Part shown: piece after piece, positions 57,381 to 64,000 of the stretch
How the letters are laid out: each line of letters begins with the position of its first letter
Numbering within the stretch: position 1 is the stretch's first letter
NCBI RefSeq assembly: GCF_011077955.1
Contig: NZ_JAALBX010000014.1
Location: 39,172 to 103,171 of the forward strand
Source of the DNA: Citrobacter freundii
GTDB lineage: Bacteria > Pseudomonadota > Gammaproteobacteria > Enterobacterales > Enterobacteriaceae
Length of the DNA stretch: 64,000 nt
Direction: 5' to 3'
Notes under the pieces: generated by a model
The model's input: only the letters and a program-made list of their open reading frames with translations
Told to the model about the DNA's origin: nothing
Databases searched by the model: none
Program-made: the position numbers and the translations under genes

Positions 57381-58976
57381 TTATCCTCTCGCTGCCAATG
57401 CGGTAACACAATCGTAAGCGGCACCACTGCGCAGCACCTCGATAACCCGTTGAGCGTTCGCTCTGAGATCTTCTTCGCCATGTAAACGCAGCAGCATCGC
57501 GACGTTCGCGGCAACCGCGGCTTCATGAGCGCTCTCACCTTTACCTTGTAACAGGCGGGTCAGAATGTCACGGTTTTCTTCCGGCGTGCCGCCCAGTAAA
57601 GCATCCTGGTGATACGGGGTTAAGCCAAAATCCTCGGCGGTCAGTTGATAGCTTTTAATTTCGCCATTATGCAATTCAGCCACCAGGGTAGGCGCATGGA
57701 GCGAAACTTCATCCATGCCGCCGCTGTGGACCACGGCAGCGCGCTGATAACCCAGCACGCGCAACGTTTCGGCAATCGGTAACACCAGTTCAGGACTGTA
57801 GACGCCAATCAGCGCCAGCGGCGGGTGCGCCGGGTTAATCAGCGGCCCCAGCACGTTGAACAGCGTGCGGGTTTTGAGTTGCTGGCGGACCGGCATCGCG
57901 TGGCGAAAACCGGTGTGGTATTTCGGCGCGAACAGGAAGCATACGCCCAGCTCGTCCAGCGCTTTGCGGGAGGCGTCGGCGTTCATATCCAGATTGATGC
58001 CAAAGGCTGCCAGTAAATCCGAGGACCCCGACCGGCTGGAGACGCTGCGGTTGCCGTGTTTAGCCACTTTCAGCCCGACCGCTGCCGCCACAAAGGCGCT
58101 GGCGGTCGAAATGTTGATGCTGTTGCTGCCATCGCCGCCGGTGCCGACGATATCGGCAAACAAATAGTCCGGGCGCGGGAAGGGCGCGGCATTTTCCAAA
58201 AGCGCGGTGGCCGCTCCGGCAATTTCATTCGGATGTTCGCCGCGCACTTTAATGCTGACCAGCGCCGCCGCCAGCTGCTCCGGCTTCAGTTCGCCGCGTA
58301 CAATGGCGGTAAACAGTTGATGACTCTCTTCGCGGCTCAGAGTCTGCGCCTGATAGAGCTTGTCGAGGATAGGCTGGATGGTGTTCTTTTCTTCCAGCGA
58401 TTTCAGCGCCCAGGCAAGCGTCTGTTCGAGCAGGCGCGCGCCCTGACTTGTGAGGATCGACTCCGGGTGGAACTGGAAGCCGACCACGCGATCCGCATCG
58501 TGACGCACGCCCATGACCATGCCGTTAAAGTGCGCATTAATGGTAAGCCCGGCCGGGACATTGCTGCCCACCAGGGAGTGGTAGCGCGCCACTGGCAGCG
58601 GATTTTGCAAACCGGCAAACATCGCTTCCCCGTCGTGGGTAATATTGGACGCTTTACCGTGCAGGATTTCTCCGGCCTGACCCACATAGCCGCCGTACGC
58701 TTCCACTATCGCCTGGTGGCCGAGGCAGATGCCGATGACAGGCAGCTTGCCGCGCACCCGGGTCAGCAGTTCAGGCATACAGCCTGCTTCTGACGGTGTA
58801 CCCGGCCCAGGCGAGAGCATCAGCACCGGGTTTTTCATGGTCGCTAACCGGGCGATTAATGTTTGCGCCGGCACATGGTTACGGTAAATCACCACATTGT
58901 GCCCGCTGGCCCGCAGTTGGTCGGCCAGGTTATAGGTAAAGGAGTCGATATTATCGAGCAGCAGAATGTCGGCCAT
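57381..58976 (-). CDS. trpD: Bifunctional anthranilate synthase glutaminase/anthranilate phosphoribosyltransferase
   Basis: The protein is 531 residues, the TrpGD fusion typical of enterobacteria. The class I amidotransferase domain (1-195) has the catalytic Cys in [14 protein letters not shown] and the His/Glu pair in [10 protein letters not shown]. The phosphoribosyltransferase domain (200-531) has the [18 protein letters not shown] loop. It supplies ammonia to TrpE and then couples anthranilate to PRPP. It overlaps trpE by one base. Confidence 0.98.
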   Translation of the reverse strand: MADILLLDNIDSFTYNLADQLRASGHNVVIYRNHVPAQTLIARLATMKNPVLMLSPGPGTPSEAGCMPELLTRVRGKLPVIGICLGHQAIVEAYGGYVGQAGEILHGKASNITHDGEAMFAGLQNPLPVARYHSLVGSNVPAGLTINAHFNGMVMGVRHDADRVVGFQFHPESILTSQGARLLEQTLAWALKSLEEKNTIQPILDKLYQAQTLSREESHQLFTAIVRGELKPEQLAAALVSIKVRGEHPNEIAGAATALLENAAPFPRPDYLFADIVGTGGDGSNSINISTASAFVAAAVGLKVAKHGNRSVSSRSGSSDLLAAFGINLDMNADASRKALDELGVCFLFAPKYHTGFRHAMPVRQQLKTRTLFNVLGPLINPAHPPLALIGVYSPELVLPIAETLRVLGYQRAAVVHSGGMDEVSLHAPTLVAELHNGEIKSYQLTAEDFGLTPYHQDALLGGTPEENRDILTRLLQGKGESAHEAAVAANVAMLLRLHGEEDLRANAQRVIEVLRSGAAYDCVTALAARG

Positions 58977-60538
58977 CAGAAAATCTCCTGTGCGTGGTGT
59001 GCTGTTGCAATGGCACGCAGCACCGCGCGCGCTTTATTACGTGTTTCATCCGCTTCAGATTGCGGTACTGAATCCAGCACCACACCTGCACCCGCCTGAA
59101 CCGTAGCGATACCGTCTTCCACATAGGCCGAACGAATAACAATGCACGTGTCCAGATCGCCATGGGCCGTGAAGTAACCAACCGCACCGCCATAGCTGCC
59201 GCGCCGTGTACCTTCCGCCGCCGCGATAAGCTGCATGGCGCGAACCTTCGGCGCGCCGCTTAACGTGCCCATATTCATGCAGGCGCGATAGGCGTGGAGC
59301 ACATCCAGGTCGTGGCGCAGTTCGCCCACTACCCGTGACACCAGATGCATCACGAACGAGTACCGATCAACTTTGGTTAAATCCGCTACGTAGCGGGTAC
59401 CCGGCGTGCAGATCCGCGCCAGATCGTTACGCGCCAGGTCCACCAGCATCAAATGTTCGGACAGCTCTTTATGGTCGGTGCGCATTTCAAGCTCAATACG
59501 GCTGTCCAGATCGCGGTCCAGCGAGCCATCGGCGCGGCGTCCGCGCGGACGGGTTCCGGCAATCGGGTAAATTTCAATCTGGCGCGAGGTGGCGTCATAT
59601 TTCAGCGAGCTTTCCGGCGAGGCGCCGAACAGCGTGAAATCGTTGTCCTGCATAAAGAACATGTAGGGGCTTGGGTTGCTGTTCTTTAATGTTTCATAGG
59701 CGGCCAGCGGCGACGGGCAGGGCAGCATAAAGCGGCGCGACGGCACGACCTGGAAGATCTCCCCGGCGCGAATCGCTTTTTGCATATCACGCACTACCGC
59801 GCCGTATTCTTCATCGCTCTGATTGCATTCACAGCGCATCGACGGCACGGTTTCCACCGGCAGCGGTTGCGGCGCTTTTTGTAGCTGAGCGGTGATCTCT
59901 TCAATACGTAACGCCAGGCGGCGGGTTTCACTGTCTGAAGGGACAAACTGGCTGGTTTGAATACGAGTGTACTTTTTCTGATGATCAATAATCAGCAGCG
60001 TTTCCGCCAGATAGAAGCAATAATCCGGGCAGCGGTTGTGTTGGTCTACCGACGGTAAATCCTCAAAGCCTGCCACCAAATCGTAGGCAAACAGACCGCC
60101 GAAGAACATCGCTTCGCGCTCCTCTGCGGGGACACTGACCAGCGTTTGCAGCAGGCGGAACGTATCAAAAACCGACAGCGAACACAGGCGCGCGTCTTCA
60201 TCCAACAGCGCGCTGACTCGCGGGAAGCGTAACACGCGGCCATGCGGGAGGATGTCATTCTCAATGCCGGCAGGCAGCGCGGCATCCAGCAATTCCAGCA
60301 GTGCTGCGCCATTGGGGGTTAATGCGTCAATAGTGACAGTGTCACCTAAAGCGGTAATGCGCAGTGCGCTGTCTACCAGCAGCAGACTTTTTAATGAGTC
60401 TTTGCTGTCAATATCCGCTGACTCCAGCAGCAACGTAGCCGGGCGTGAGCCGCAAAGCTGATGAAACAGCGCCGTGGGATTATCGCGATAGGCGGCTTCG
60501 TAAGCCTGAAGTTGCAACGCGGGTTTTTGGGTTTGCAT
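58976..60538 (-). CDS. trpE: Anthranilate synthase component I
   Basis: The protein is 520 residues, as in E. coli, from the ATG 60536-60538 ([10 protein letters not shown]); the frame extends upstream into the attenuator without meaning. The N-terminal [10 protein letters not shown] motif (about 37-46) is part of the tryptophan feedback site. The chorismate-binding core has [31 protein letters not shown] and [14 protein letters not shown]. It converts chorismate to anthranilate with ammonia from the TrpD amidotransferase. Confidence 0.98.
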   Translation of the reverse strand: MQTQKPALQLQAYEAAYRDNPTALFHQLCGSRPATLLLESADIDSKDSLKSLLLVDSALRITALGDTVTIDALTPNGAALLELLDAALPAGIENDILPHGRVLRFPRVSALLDEDARLCSLSVFDTFRLLQTLVSVPAEEREAMFFGGLFAYDLVAGFEDLPSVDQHNRCPDYCFYLAETLLIIDHQKKYTRIQTSQFVPSDSETRRLALRIEEITAQLQKAPQPLPVETVPSMRCECNQSDEEYGAVVRDMQKAIRAGEIFQVVPSRRFMLPCPSPLAAYETLKNSNPSPYMFFMQDNDFTLFGASPESSLKYDATSRQIEIYPIAGTRPRGRRADGSLDRDLDSRIELEMRTDHKELSEHLMLVDLARNDLARICTPGTRYVADLTKVDRYSFVMHLVSRVVGELRHDLDVLHAYRACMNMGTLSGAPKVRAMQLIAAAEGTRRGSYGGAVGYFTAHGDLDTCIVIRSAYVEDGIATVQAGAGVVLDSVPQSEADETRNKARAVLRAIATAHHAQEIF

Positions 60539-60560
60539 AGCTATTCTCATTATTTTGTTC

Positions 60561-60586
60561 AAAAAAAAGCCCGCTTTATCGCGGGC
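60561..60586 (-). terminator. trp operon attenuator (3:4 terminator)
   Basis: On the minus strand GCCCGC pairs with GCGGGC around GATAAA and is followed by eight T. It lies between trpL and trpE. Upstream segments with GTGGCGCAC and GTGCGT can form the competing hairpins. Ribosome stalling in trpL decides between them. Confidence 0.92.
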
Positions 60587-60631
60587 CGGGTATCTGTTGT
60601 GCGTGACGCACAGTGGATTCACTGCCCTTAA

Positions 60632-60676
60632 TCAGGAAGTGCGCCACCCGCTGTGCAAAGTCATTAATGCTTTCAT
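60632..60676 (-). CDS. trpL: trp leader peptide TrpL with a single Trp codon
   Basis: The peptide is MKALMTLHSGWRTS, 14 residues like E. coli ([14 protein letters not shown]), ending at the same CGCACTTCCTGA. The first Trp codon of the usual tandem pair is GGG (Gly10) here, leaving only Trp11. Translation of this reading frame couples tryptophanyl-tRNA supply to the attenuator. The stop lies 46 bases before the 3:4 terminator hairpin. Confidence 0.92.
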   Translation of the reverse strand: MKALMTLHSGWRTS

Positions 60677-60704
60677 GATCAGATACCTTTATCGTGTGAA
60701 CTTG

Positions 60705-60739
60705 CGTACTAGTTAACTGGTTCATCGTCCCGGCGTCAA
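60705..60739 (-). promoter_or_regulatory. trp promoter and TrpR operator
   Basis: On the minus strand the -35 is TTGACG (60734-60739) and the -10 TTAACT (60711-60716), 17 bases apart. The operator ACCAGTTAACTAGTACGC overlaps the -10, is centred on GTTAAC and keeps the TrpR core CTAG half site on one side; the other side is CCAG, so the palindrome is imperfect. Confidence 0.88.
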
Positions 60740-61107
60740 GGATTTTTGTTAATTTTTTTTAAACGGCTTTTAAAAGAGAAGGAACGACGGTCTTCATTGA
60801 CCAATACACCATAAAAGCGGAGAGATGCACAGAGAAGTTATCTCACTGTTTCATTACAAGCGTAAGCGGGTGACGGCGTAATAAGGTTGCGCCCTGAATA
60901 TGATTACCGGCCAGGTACAGGTTGCATGGGTACACCGTAGAGCACGGGCAGCAGCGGCAGCGCTGTCAAAGCCTGAAAACAGTTCCGCCAGTCCGTCAGG
61001 AGCTAAAAGTTAAAACACGCCGACCAGACTCCCGCCTGCAACTTTACTGTGGTTACGACCGTTAACTTGATAAGATAGACGTTTCCCTGCGCCATATCGG
61101 AACTGTT
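60740..61107. other. trp-rnm divergent region
   Basis: No gene is visible. It must hold the rnm promoter. No clear operator besides that of trp was found. Confidence 0.45.
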
Positions 61108-61989
61108 TTGAATCATACTGCCAATAATCCTCTTTACGACCTCCACAGCCATACGGTTGCCTCTGACGGCGCGCTCACCCCGGAACAGCTCGTGCACCGT
61201 GCCGTTGAGATGGGTATCACTACGCTTGCTATCACCGATCATGACTCCACCGCCGGTTTGCCCGCCGCTCATCAGGAAATCGCCCGGGAGAATTTGCCCC
61301 TGAAACTGATTAACGGGACCGAAATCTCAACACTTTGGGAAAACCATGAGATCCATATTGTCGGTCTGAACATCGACATTACCCATCCGGCGCTGATTGA
61401 ATTTTTAGGTGAGCAGCATGCCCGGCGCAACCGTCGCGCCGAGATGATTGCCGAGCGTCTTGCGAAAGCGCGTATTCCCGGCGCCTTAGAAGGCGCGCAG
61501 CGGTTAGCTGATGGCGGAACCGTAACGCGCGGGCATTTTGCTAAATTTTTAATGGAAGATGGACGGGCTCGTTCCATGGCGGACGTGTTTAAACATTATT
61601 TAGCCCGTGGGAAAATCGGTTACGTGCCGCCACAGTGGTGTACAATAGAACAAGCTATTGATGTAATTCACCATTCTGGCGGGGTGGCGGTTGTCGCCCA
61701 CCCGGGACGTTATCGTCTGTCGGCGAAGTGGCTTAAGCGGTTGCTGGGGCATTTTGCCGAACAGGGCGGCGACGCCATGGAAATTGCACAGTGCCAACAG
61801 GCCCCTGATGAGCGCGCAAAGCTTGCCGCTTACGCAACCCAGTTTGGGTTGATGGCCTCCCAGGGATCCGATTTTCATCAGCCGTGCCCGTGGATTGAAC
61901 TGGGCCGCAAGCTCCGGCTTCCTGATGGCCTTAAGCCTGTGTGGCAGCACTGGAATGCGCCAGAGCCGAGTAAAGAGAGGGTAGTATGA
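61108..61989 (+). CDS. rnm: PHP-domain 5'-3' exoribonuclease Rnm (YciV/TrpH)
   Basis: The protein is 293 residues when begun at the TTG at 61108, the same length as in E. coli. The PHP metal ligands are visible: DLHSHTVASDG, AITDHDSTAG, GTEISTLWENHEIHIVG, VVAHPGRY and SQGSDFHQP. The enzyme degrades short RNAs and matures the 5' ends of 5S, 16S and 23S rRNA, and can also hydrolyse pAp-type substrates. It overlaps yciO by 4 bases. Confidence 0.95.
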   Translation: MNHTANNPLYDLHSHTVASDGALTPEQLVHRAVEMGITTLAITDHDSTAGLPAAHQEIARENLPLKLINGTEISTLWENHEIHIVGLNIDITHPALIEFLGEQHARRNRRAEMIAERLAKARIPGALEGAQRLADGGTVTRGHFAKFLMEDGRARSMADVFKHYLARGKIGYVPPQWCTIEQAIDVIHHSGGVAVVAHPGRYRLSAKWLKRLLGHFAEQGGDAMEIAQCQQAPDERAKLAAYATQFGLMASQGSDFHQPCPWIELGRKLRLPDGLKPVWQHWNAPEPSKERVV

Positions 61990-62606
61990 GCCAGTTTTTC
62001 TATATTCATCCGGATAACCCGCAACCGCGCCTGATTAACCAGGCGGTGGACATTGTGCGCAAAGGCGGGGTCATTGTTTACCCGACGGATTCCGGCTACG
62101 CGCTGGGCTGTAAGCTTGAAGACAAGGGCGCGATGGAGCGCATTTGCCGCATTCGCCAGTTGCCTGACGGTCATAACTTCACGCTGATGTGCCGCGATTT
62201 ATCAGAGCTATCGACCTACGCGTTTGTCGATAACGTGGCGTTCCGTTTGATTAAAAACAACACGCCTGGCAATTACACGTTCATTCTGAAGGGCACCAAA
62301 GACGTTCCGCGTCGTTTGCTTCAGGAAAAGCGTAAAACCATTGGTCTGCGCGTGCCGTCGAATCCGATTGCTCTGGCCCTGCTGGAAACGCTCGACGAAC
62401 CGATGCTTTCCACCTCGCTTATGCTGCCTGGCAGCGAGTTTACCGAGTCTGACCCGGAAGAAATCAAAGATCGTCTTGAGAAAGTGGTCGATCTGATTAT
62501 TCACGGCGGTTACCTGGGGCAGCAGCCCACCACGGTAATAGATTTAACCGATGATTCTCCGGTTATTCTCCGTGAAGGCGTTGGCGACGTTAAACCTTTC
62601 CTGTAA
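61986..62606 (+). CDS. yciO: Sua5/YciO/YrdC family protein YciO
   Basis: The protein is 206 residues. The N-terminal GGVIVYPTDSGYALGCKL and FTLMCRDLSELSTYA match the family fold, and KTIGLRVPSNPIALALLE the RNA-binding/threonylcarbamoyl region. Homologue YrdC makes threonylcarbamoyl-AMP for tRNA modification; YciO has a related but weaker activity. It is translated with rnm through the ATGA overlap. Confidence 0.94.
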   Translation: MSQFFYIHPDNPQPRLINQAVDIVRKGGVIVYPTDSGYALGCKLEDKGAMERICRIRQLPDGHNFTLMCRDLSELSTYAFVDNVAFRLIKNNTPGNYTFILKGTKDVPRRLLQEKRKTIGLRVPSNPIALALLETLDEPMLSTSLMLPGSEFTESDPEEIKDRLEKVVDLIIHGGYLGQQPTTVIDLTDDSPVILREGVGDVKPFL

Positions 62607-62913
62607 TCCTCTGAGCCGCTATATTACGCGGCCTTCCCAGGCGGCGGAACACAGCCGCCTGGGAAGGCGCGCAAGATAAATATTAAGTCATTGATAATGA
62701 AAGATTTAATATGTTTTGGTTAATGGCTGTTACCTGCATGTGTAACAGCCATTTGCCACATTTTGACCCTCTATGTACGAACACCTTTTCCCTGCCTGTC
62801 ATGTCCGCGCTGGTACGGTTCAATACTCGGTTCTGCTACCGACGGGCTTTATGGCTTCTAGTACCTAAAATCGGGGGAAGAGGAAAAGGCTGGTGGGTTC
62901 CAGTTTTTGGCGG
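62607..62913. other. yciO 3' region with two perfect hairpins
   Basis: GCCTTCCCAGGCGGC (62631-62645) pairs perfectly over 15 bases with GCCGCCTGGGAAGGC (62654-62668). ATGGCTGTTAC (62724-62734) pairs with GTAACAGCCAT (62743-62753). Neither has a proper T-run. There is no gene until the convergent effector locus. Confidence 0.6.
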
Positions 62914-63186
62914 TCATCTCACCTTTTTAAAGATAAGCAGGATGAGAGGTACACCTATCACGAAGCCGTAAATCGCTGCATCGAATACGCCATTTGCTGC
63001 TTGAGTAAGTGAATCCATTGTCTGGTAGTACTCTTTCAGTGGAACAGGGTTTGAGACAAGTATCTGATTTTCAGAGAAAACCGCGAATGCTTGTGAGGCG
63101 ATAAACAGACCGAAGAAGTAACCCAGGCTGACAATGCCAATCCCACCCCATCGGAGAATGGATTTTGTTCTACTCGTCAAAGTCAT
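62914..63186 (-). CDS. Small two-helix membrane protein, probable immunity
   Basis: The protein is 90 residues from the ATG at 63184-63186, which has AGGTGG upstream; a GTG three codons earlier is possible. Two membrane segments are seen, WGGIGIVSLGYFFGLFIASQ and YGFVIGVPLILLIF, separated by a soluble stretch of about 35 residues likely in the periplasm. It overlaps the end of the putative effector gene by 17 bases, so the two are co-expressed. No family is recognised; the role is inferred from context. Confidence 0.6.
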   Translation of the reverse strand: MTLTSRTKSILRWGGIGIVSLGYFFGLFIASQAFAVFSENQILVSNPVPLKEYYQTMDSLTQAANGVFDAAIYGFVIGVPLILLIFKKVR

Positions 63187-64000
63187 AAGATCCACCTAAT
63201 ACACCGCCAAAAGTACCGCTGGAATACTGCGATAATGAATCGCCAGTAGCTGCGGCTGCGGCCGCAATATGTTGAACTTTACCTTTTGGCGACTCTTGAT
63301 AGCGAGGTAAGTTGTCCTTGTTGGGATACATCTTTTTAAACTCGTCCGTCATTTCAACGACTGTCATTGATGAGCAGTCAGAACTTTTTGACGCAAGATA
63401 ACGCTGCAATGAGGCAGGGATTGTGAAATCTTCTTCGCGTTCTATAGGAATCTGCGTCGTGCTTGAAGCGTAGTTGTGCTCGAAGACCGTTGACCCAGCA
63501 AACTTAATCCCTTCAACAGAATGAGTAGTGCAGTTATTTCCTGTTACGTCGTACTCATCGATTGTACGACCTCTACGTTGGGTTGTTTCTTTCATCTCCA
63601 TTGTGCGAATTGCTGCTTCACCCTTGTTCCAAAGGTCTTCAAAGAACTGCCTCGTTTTCGTCGGATCAGCATCATCTATTCGAAACGATCTTGCGCCCAT
63701 TCGGTACAGTTCTGCTCGATAGTAAACCCTCGCATCTTCGCCTTGCAGAAAGTTTAAAATCCCATCACCAGTTAAATTACCTGAGCCTGTCCTGCCGTAA
63801 CGACCATAGGTGTACAGAAAGATGATGTTATTCTCATGAACCGAAATGAAAGTGTGTCCTGCGTCGGTGGTTTCAGTCCAGATGTAAACGCCGTTCAATA
63901 GCGGGTTATCTTCTGGCTTGCAGGTGTCAGCAAAGCTATTTTGTTTATTCGCTACCTGGGTGCGATGCTCTGGCTTTACAGGTGCTGTTGCCCAGCATGG
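63170..64000 (-). CDS. Putative papain-like effector, C-terminal part (5' end outside window)
   Basis: The frame is open from the window edge to the TAG at 63170-63172 (276 residues seen, no start in the window). A likely domain start is NPLLNGVYIWTETTDAGHTFISV, with a His, followed about 100 residues later by TGNNCTTHSVEGIKFAG, with a Cys. His before Cys in this spacing, after a short YGRYGR stretch, is the order of permuted NlpC/P60-like cysteine hydrolases. The C-terminus is Ala/Gly/Ser-rich. The residues before it, PCWATAPVKPEHRTQ, could be the end of a longer delivery part. With the overlapping membrane protein gene it resembles an effector/immunity pair of a contact-dependent system. 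The family and target are inferred. Confidence 0.55.
   Translation of the reverse strand, partial: PCWATAPVKPEHRTQVANKQNSFADTCKPEDNPLLNGVYIWTETTDAGHTFISVHENNIIFLYTYGRYGRTGSGNLTGDGILNFLQGEDARVYYRAELYRMGARSFRIDDADPTKTRQFFEDLWNKGEAAIRTMEMKETTQRRGRTIDEYDVTGNNCTTHSVEGIKFAGSTVFEHNYASSTTQIPIEREEDFTIPASLQRYLASKSSDCSSMTVVEMTDEFKKMYPNKDNLPRYQESPKGKVQHIAAAAAATGDSLSQYSSGTFGGVLGGSYDFDE

Overview
The window is a chromosomal segment of an enterobacterium (Enterobacteriaceae). The backbone follows the E. coli/Salmonella order narK - narGHJI - tRNA-Tyr pair - purU - ychJ - rssB - galU - hns - tdk - adhE - ychE - oppABCDF - yciU - clsA - yciY - yciI - tonB - yciA - yciB - yciC - ompW - trpABCDE - rnm(yciV) - yciO, with very high protein similarity to E. 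coli from memory. Gene content that differs from E. coli (ugd and a UDP-glucuronate epimerase gene between galU and hns, a 6-TM channel with a zinc ribbon instead of Kch, umuDC beside yciY, no recognisable rssA) suggests a genus outside Escherichia, such as the Cronobacter/Enterobacter side of the family. The sequence alone does not fix the genus.

Layout: 1-432 is the end of narK. 1.1-4.2 kb is an accessory islet between narK and narG. It holds an AT-rich putative toxin gene, a small two-helix membrane protein gene and an orphan hcp (type VI secretion tube protein) with its own terminator, then a GC-rich truncated and frameshifted Tle-type lipase relic and an intact DUF2931-type lipoprotein gene (probable immunity). 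4.6-11.5 kb is the respiratory nitrate reductase operon, with an FNR box and a terminator. 11.9-12.5 kb is the tyrTV tRNA operon with two long direct repeats downstream of it. 12.6-31 kb is housekeeping: purU, ychJ, rssB, the UDP-sugar genes galU-ugd-epimerase, hns, tdk, adhE, ychE and the oligopeptide transporter operon.

31-36.9 kb carries the ion channel, yciU, clsA, yciY, a small membrane protein gene and a LexA-controlled umuDC operon. 36.9-48.8 kb is a variable region, partly AT-rich, at the place where E. coli has kch. It holds a DUF4238 gene, a broken RelA/SpoT-type synthetase gene, a VOC protein, a secreted protein, a LysR/SDR/SMP-30 sugar-oxidation-like module, a Nudix hydrolase, a divergent NmrA-like/HxlR pair, a DUF4126-like membrane protein and several relics. 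One relic is the 3' end of a second umuC-like gene. 48.8-62.6 kb returns to the backbone: yciI, tonB, yciABC, ompW, the trp operon with promoter, operator, leader peptide and attenuator, then rnm and yciO. The window ends in a second accessory locus (62.9-64 kb) with a partial putative papain-like effector gene overlapped by a small membrane protein gene.

The most unusual points are the two effector/immunity-like loci with no type VI structural genes in the window besides hcp, the trp leader peptide with one Trp codon instead of the tandem pair, the broken RelA/SpoT-type gene with an 8-bp tandem repeat at its end, and the umuC relic that closes the variable region. I saw no CRISPR array, no intact insertion sequence and no prophage.
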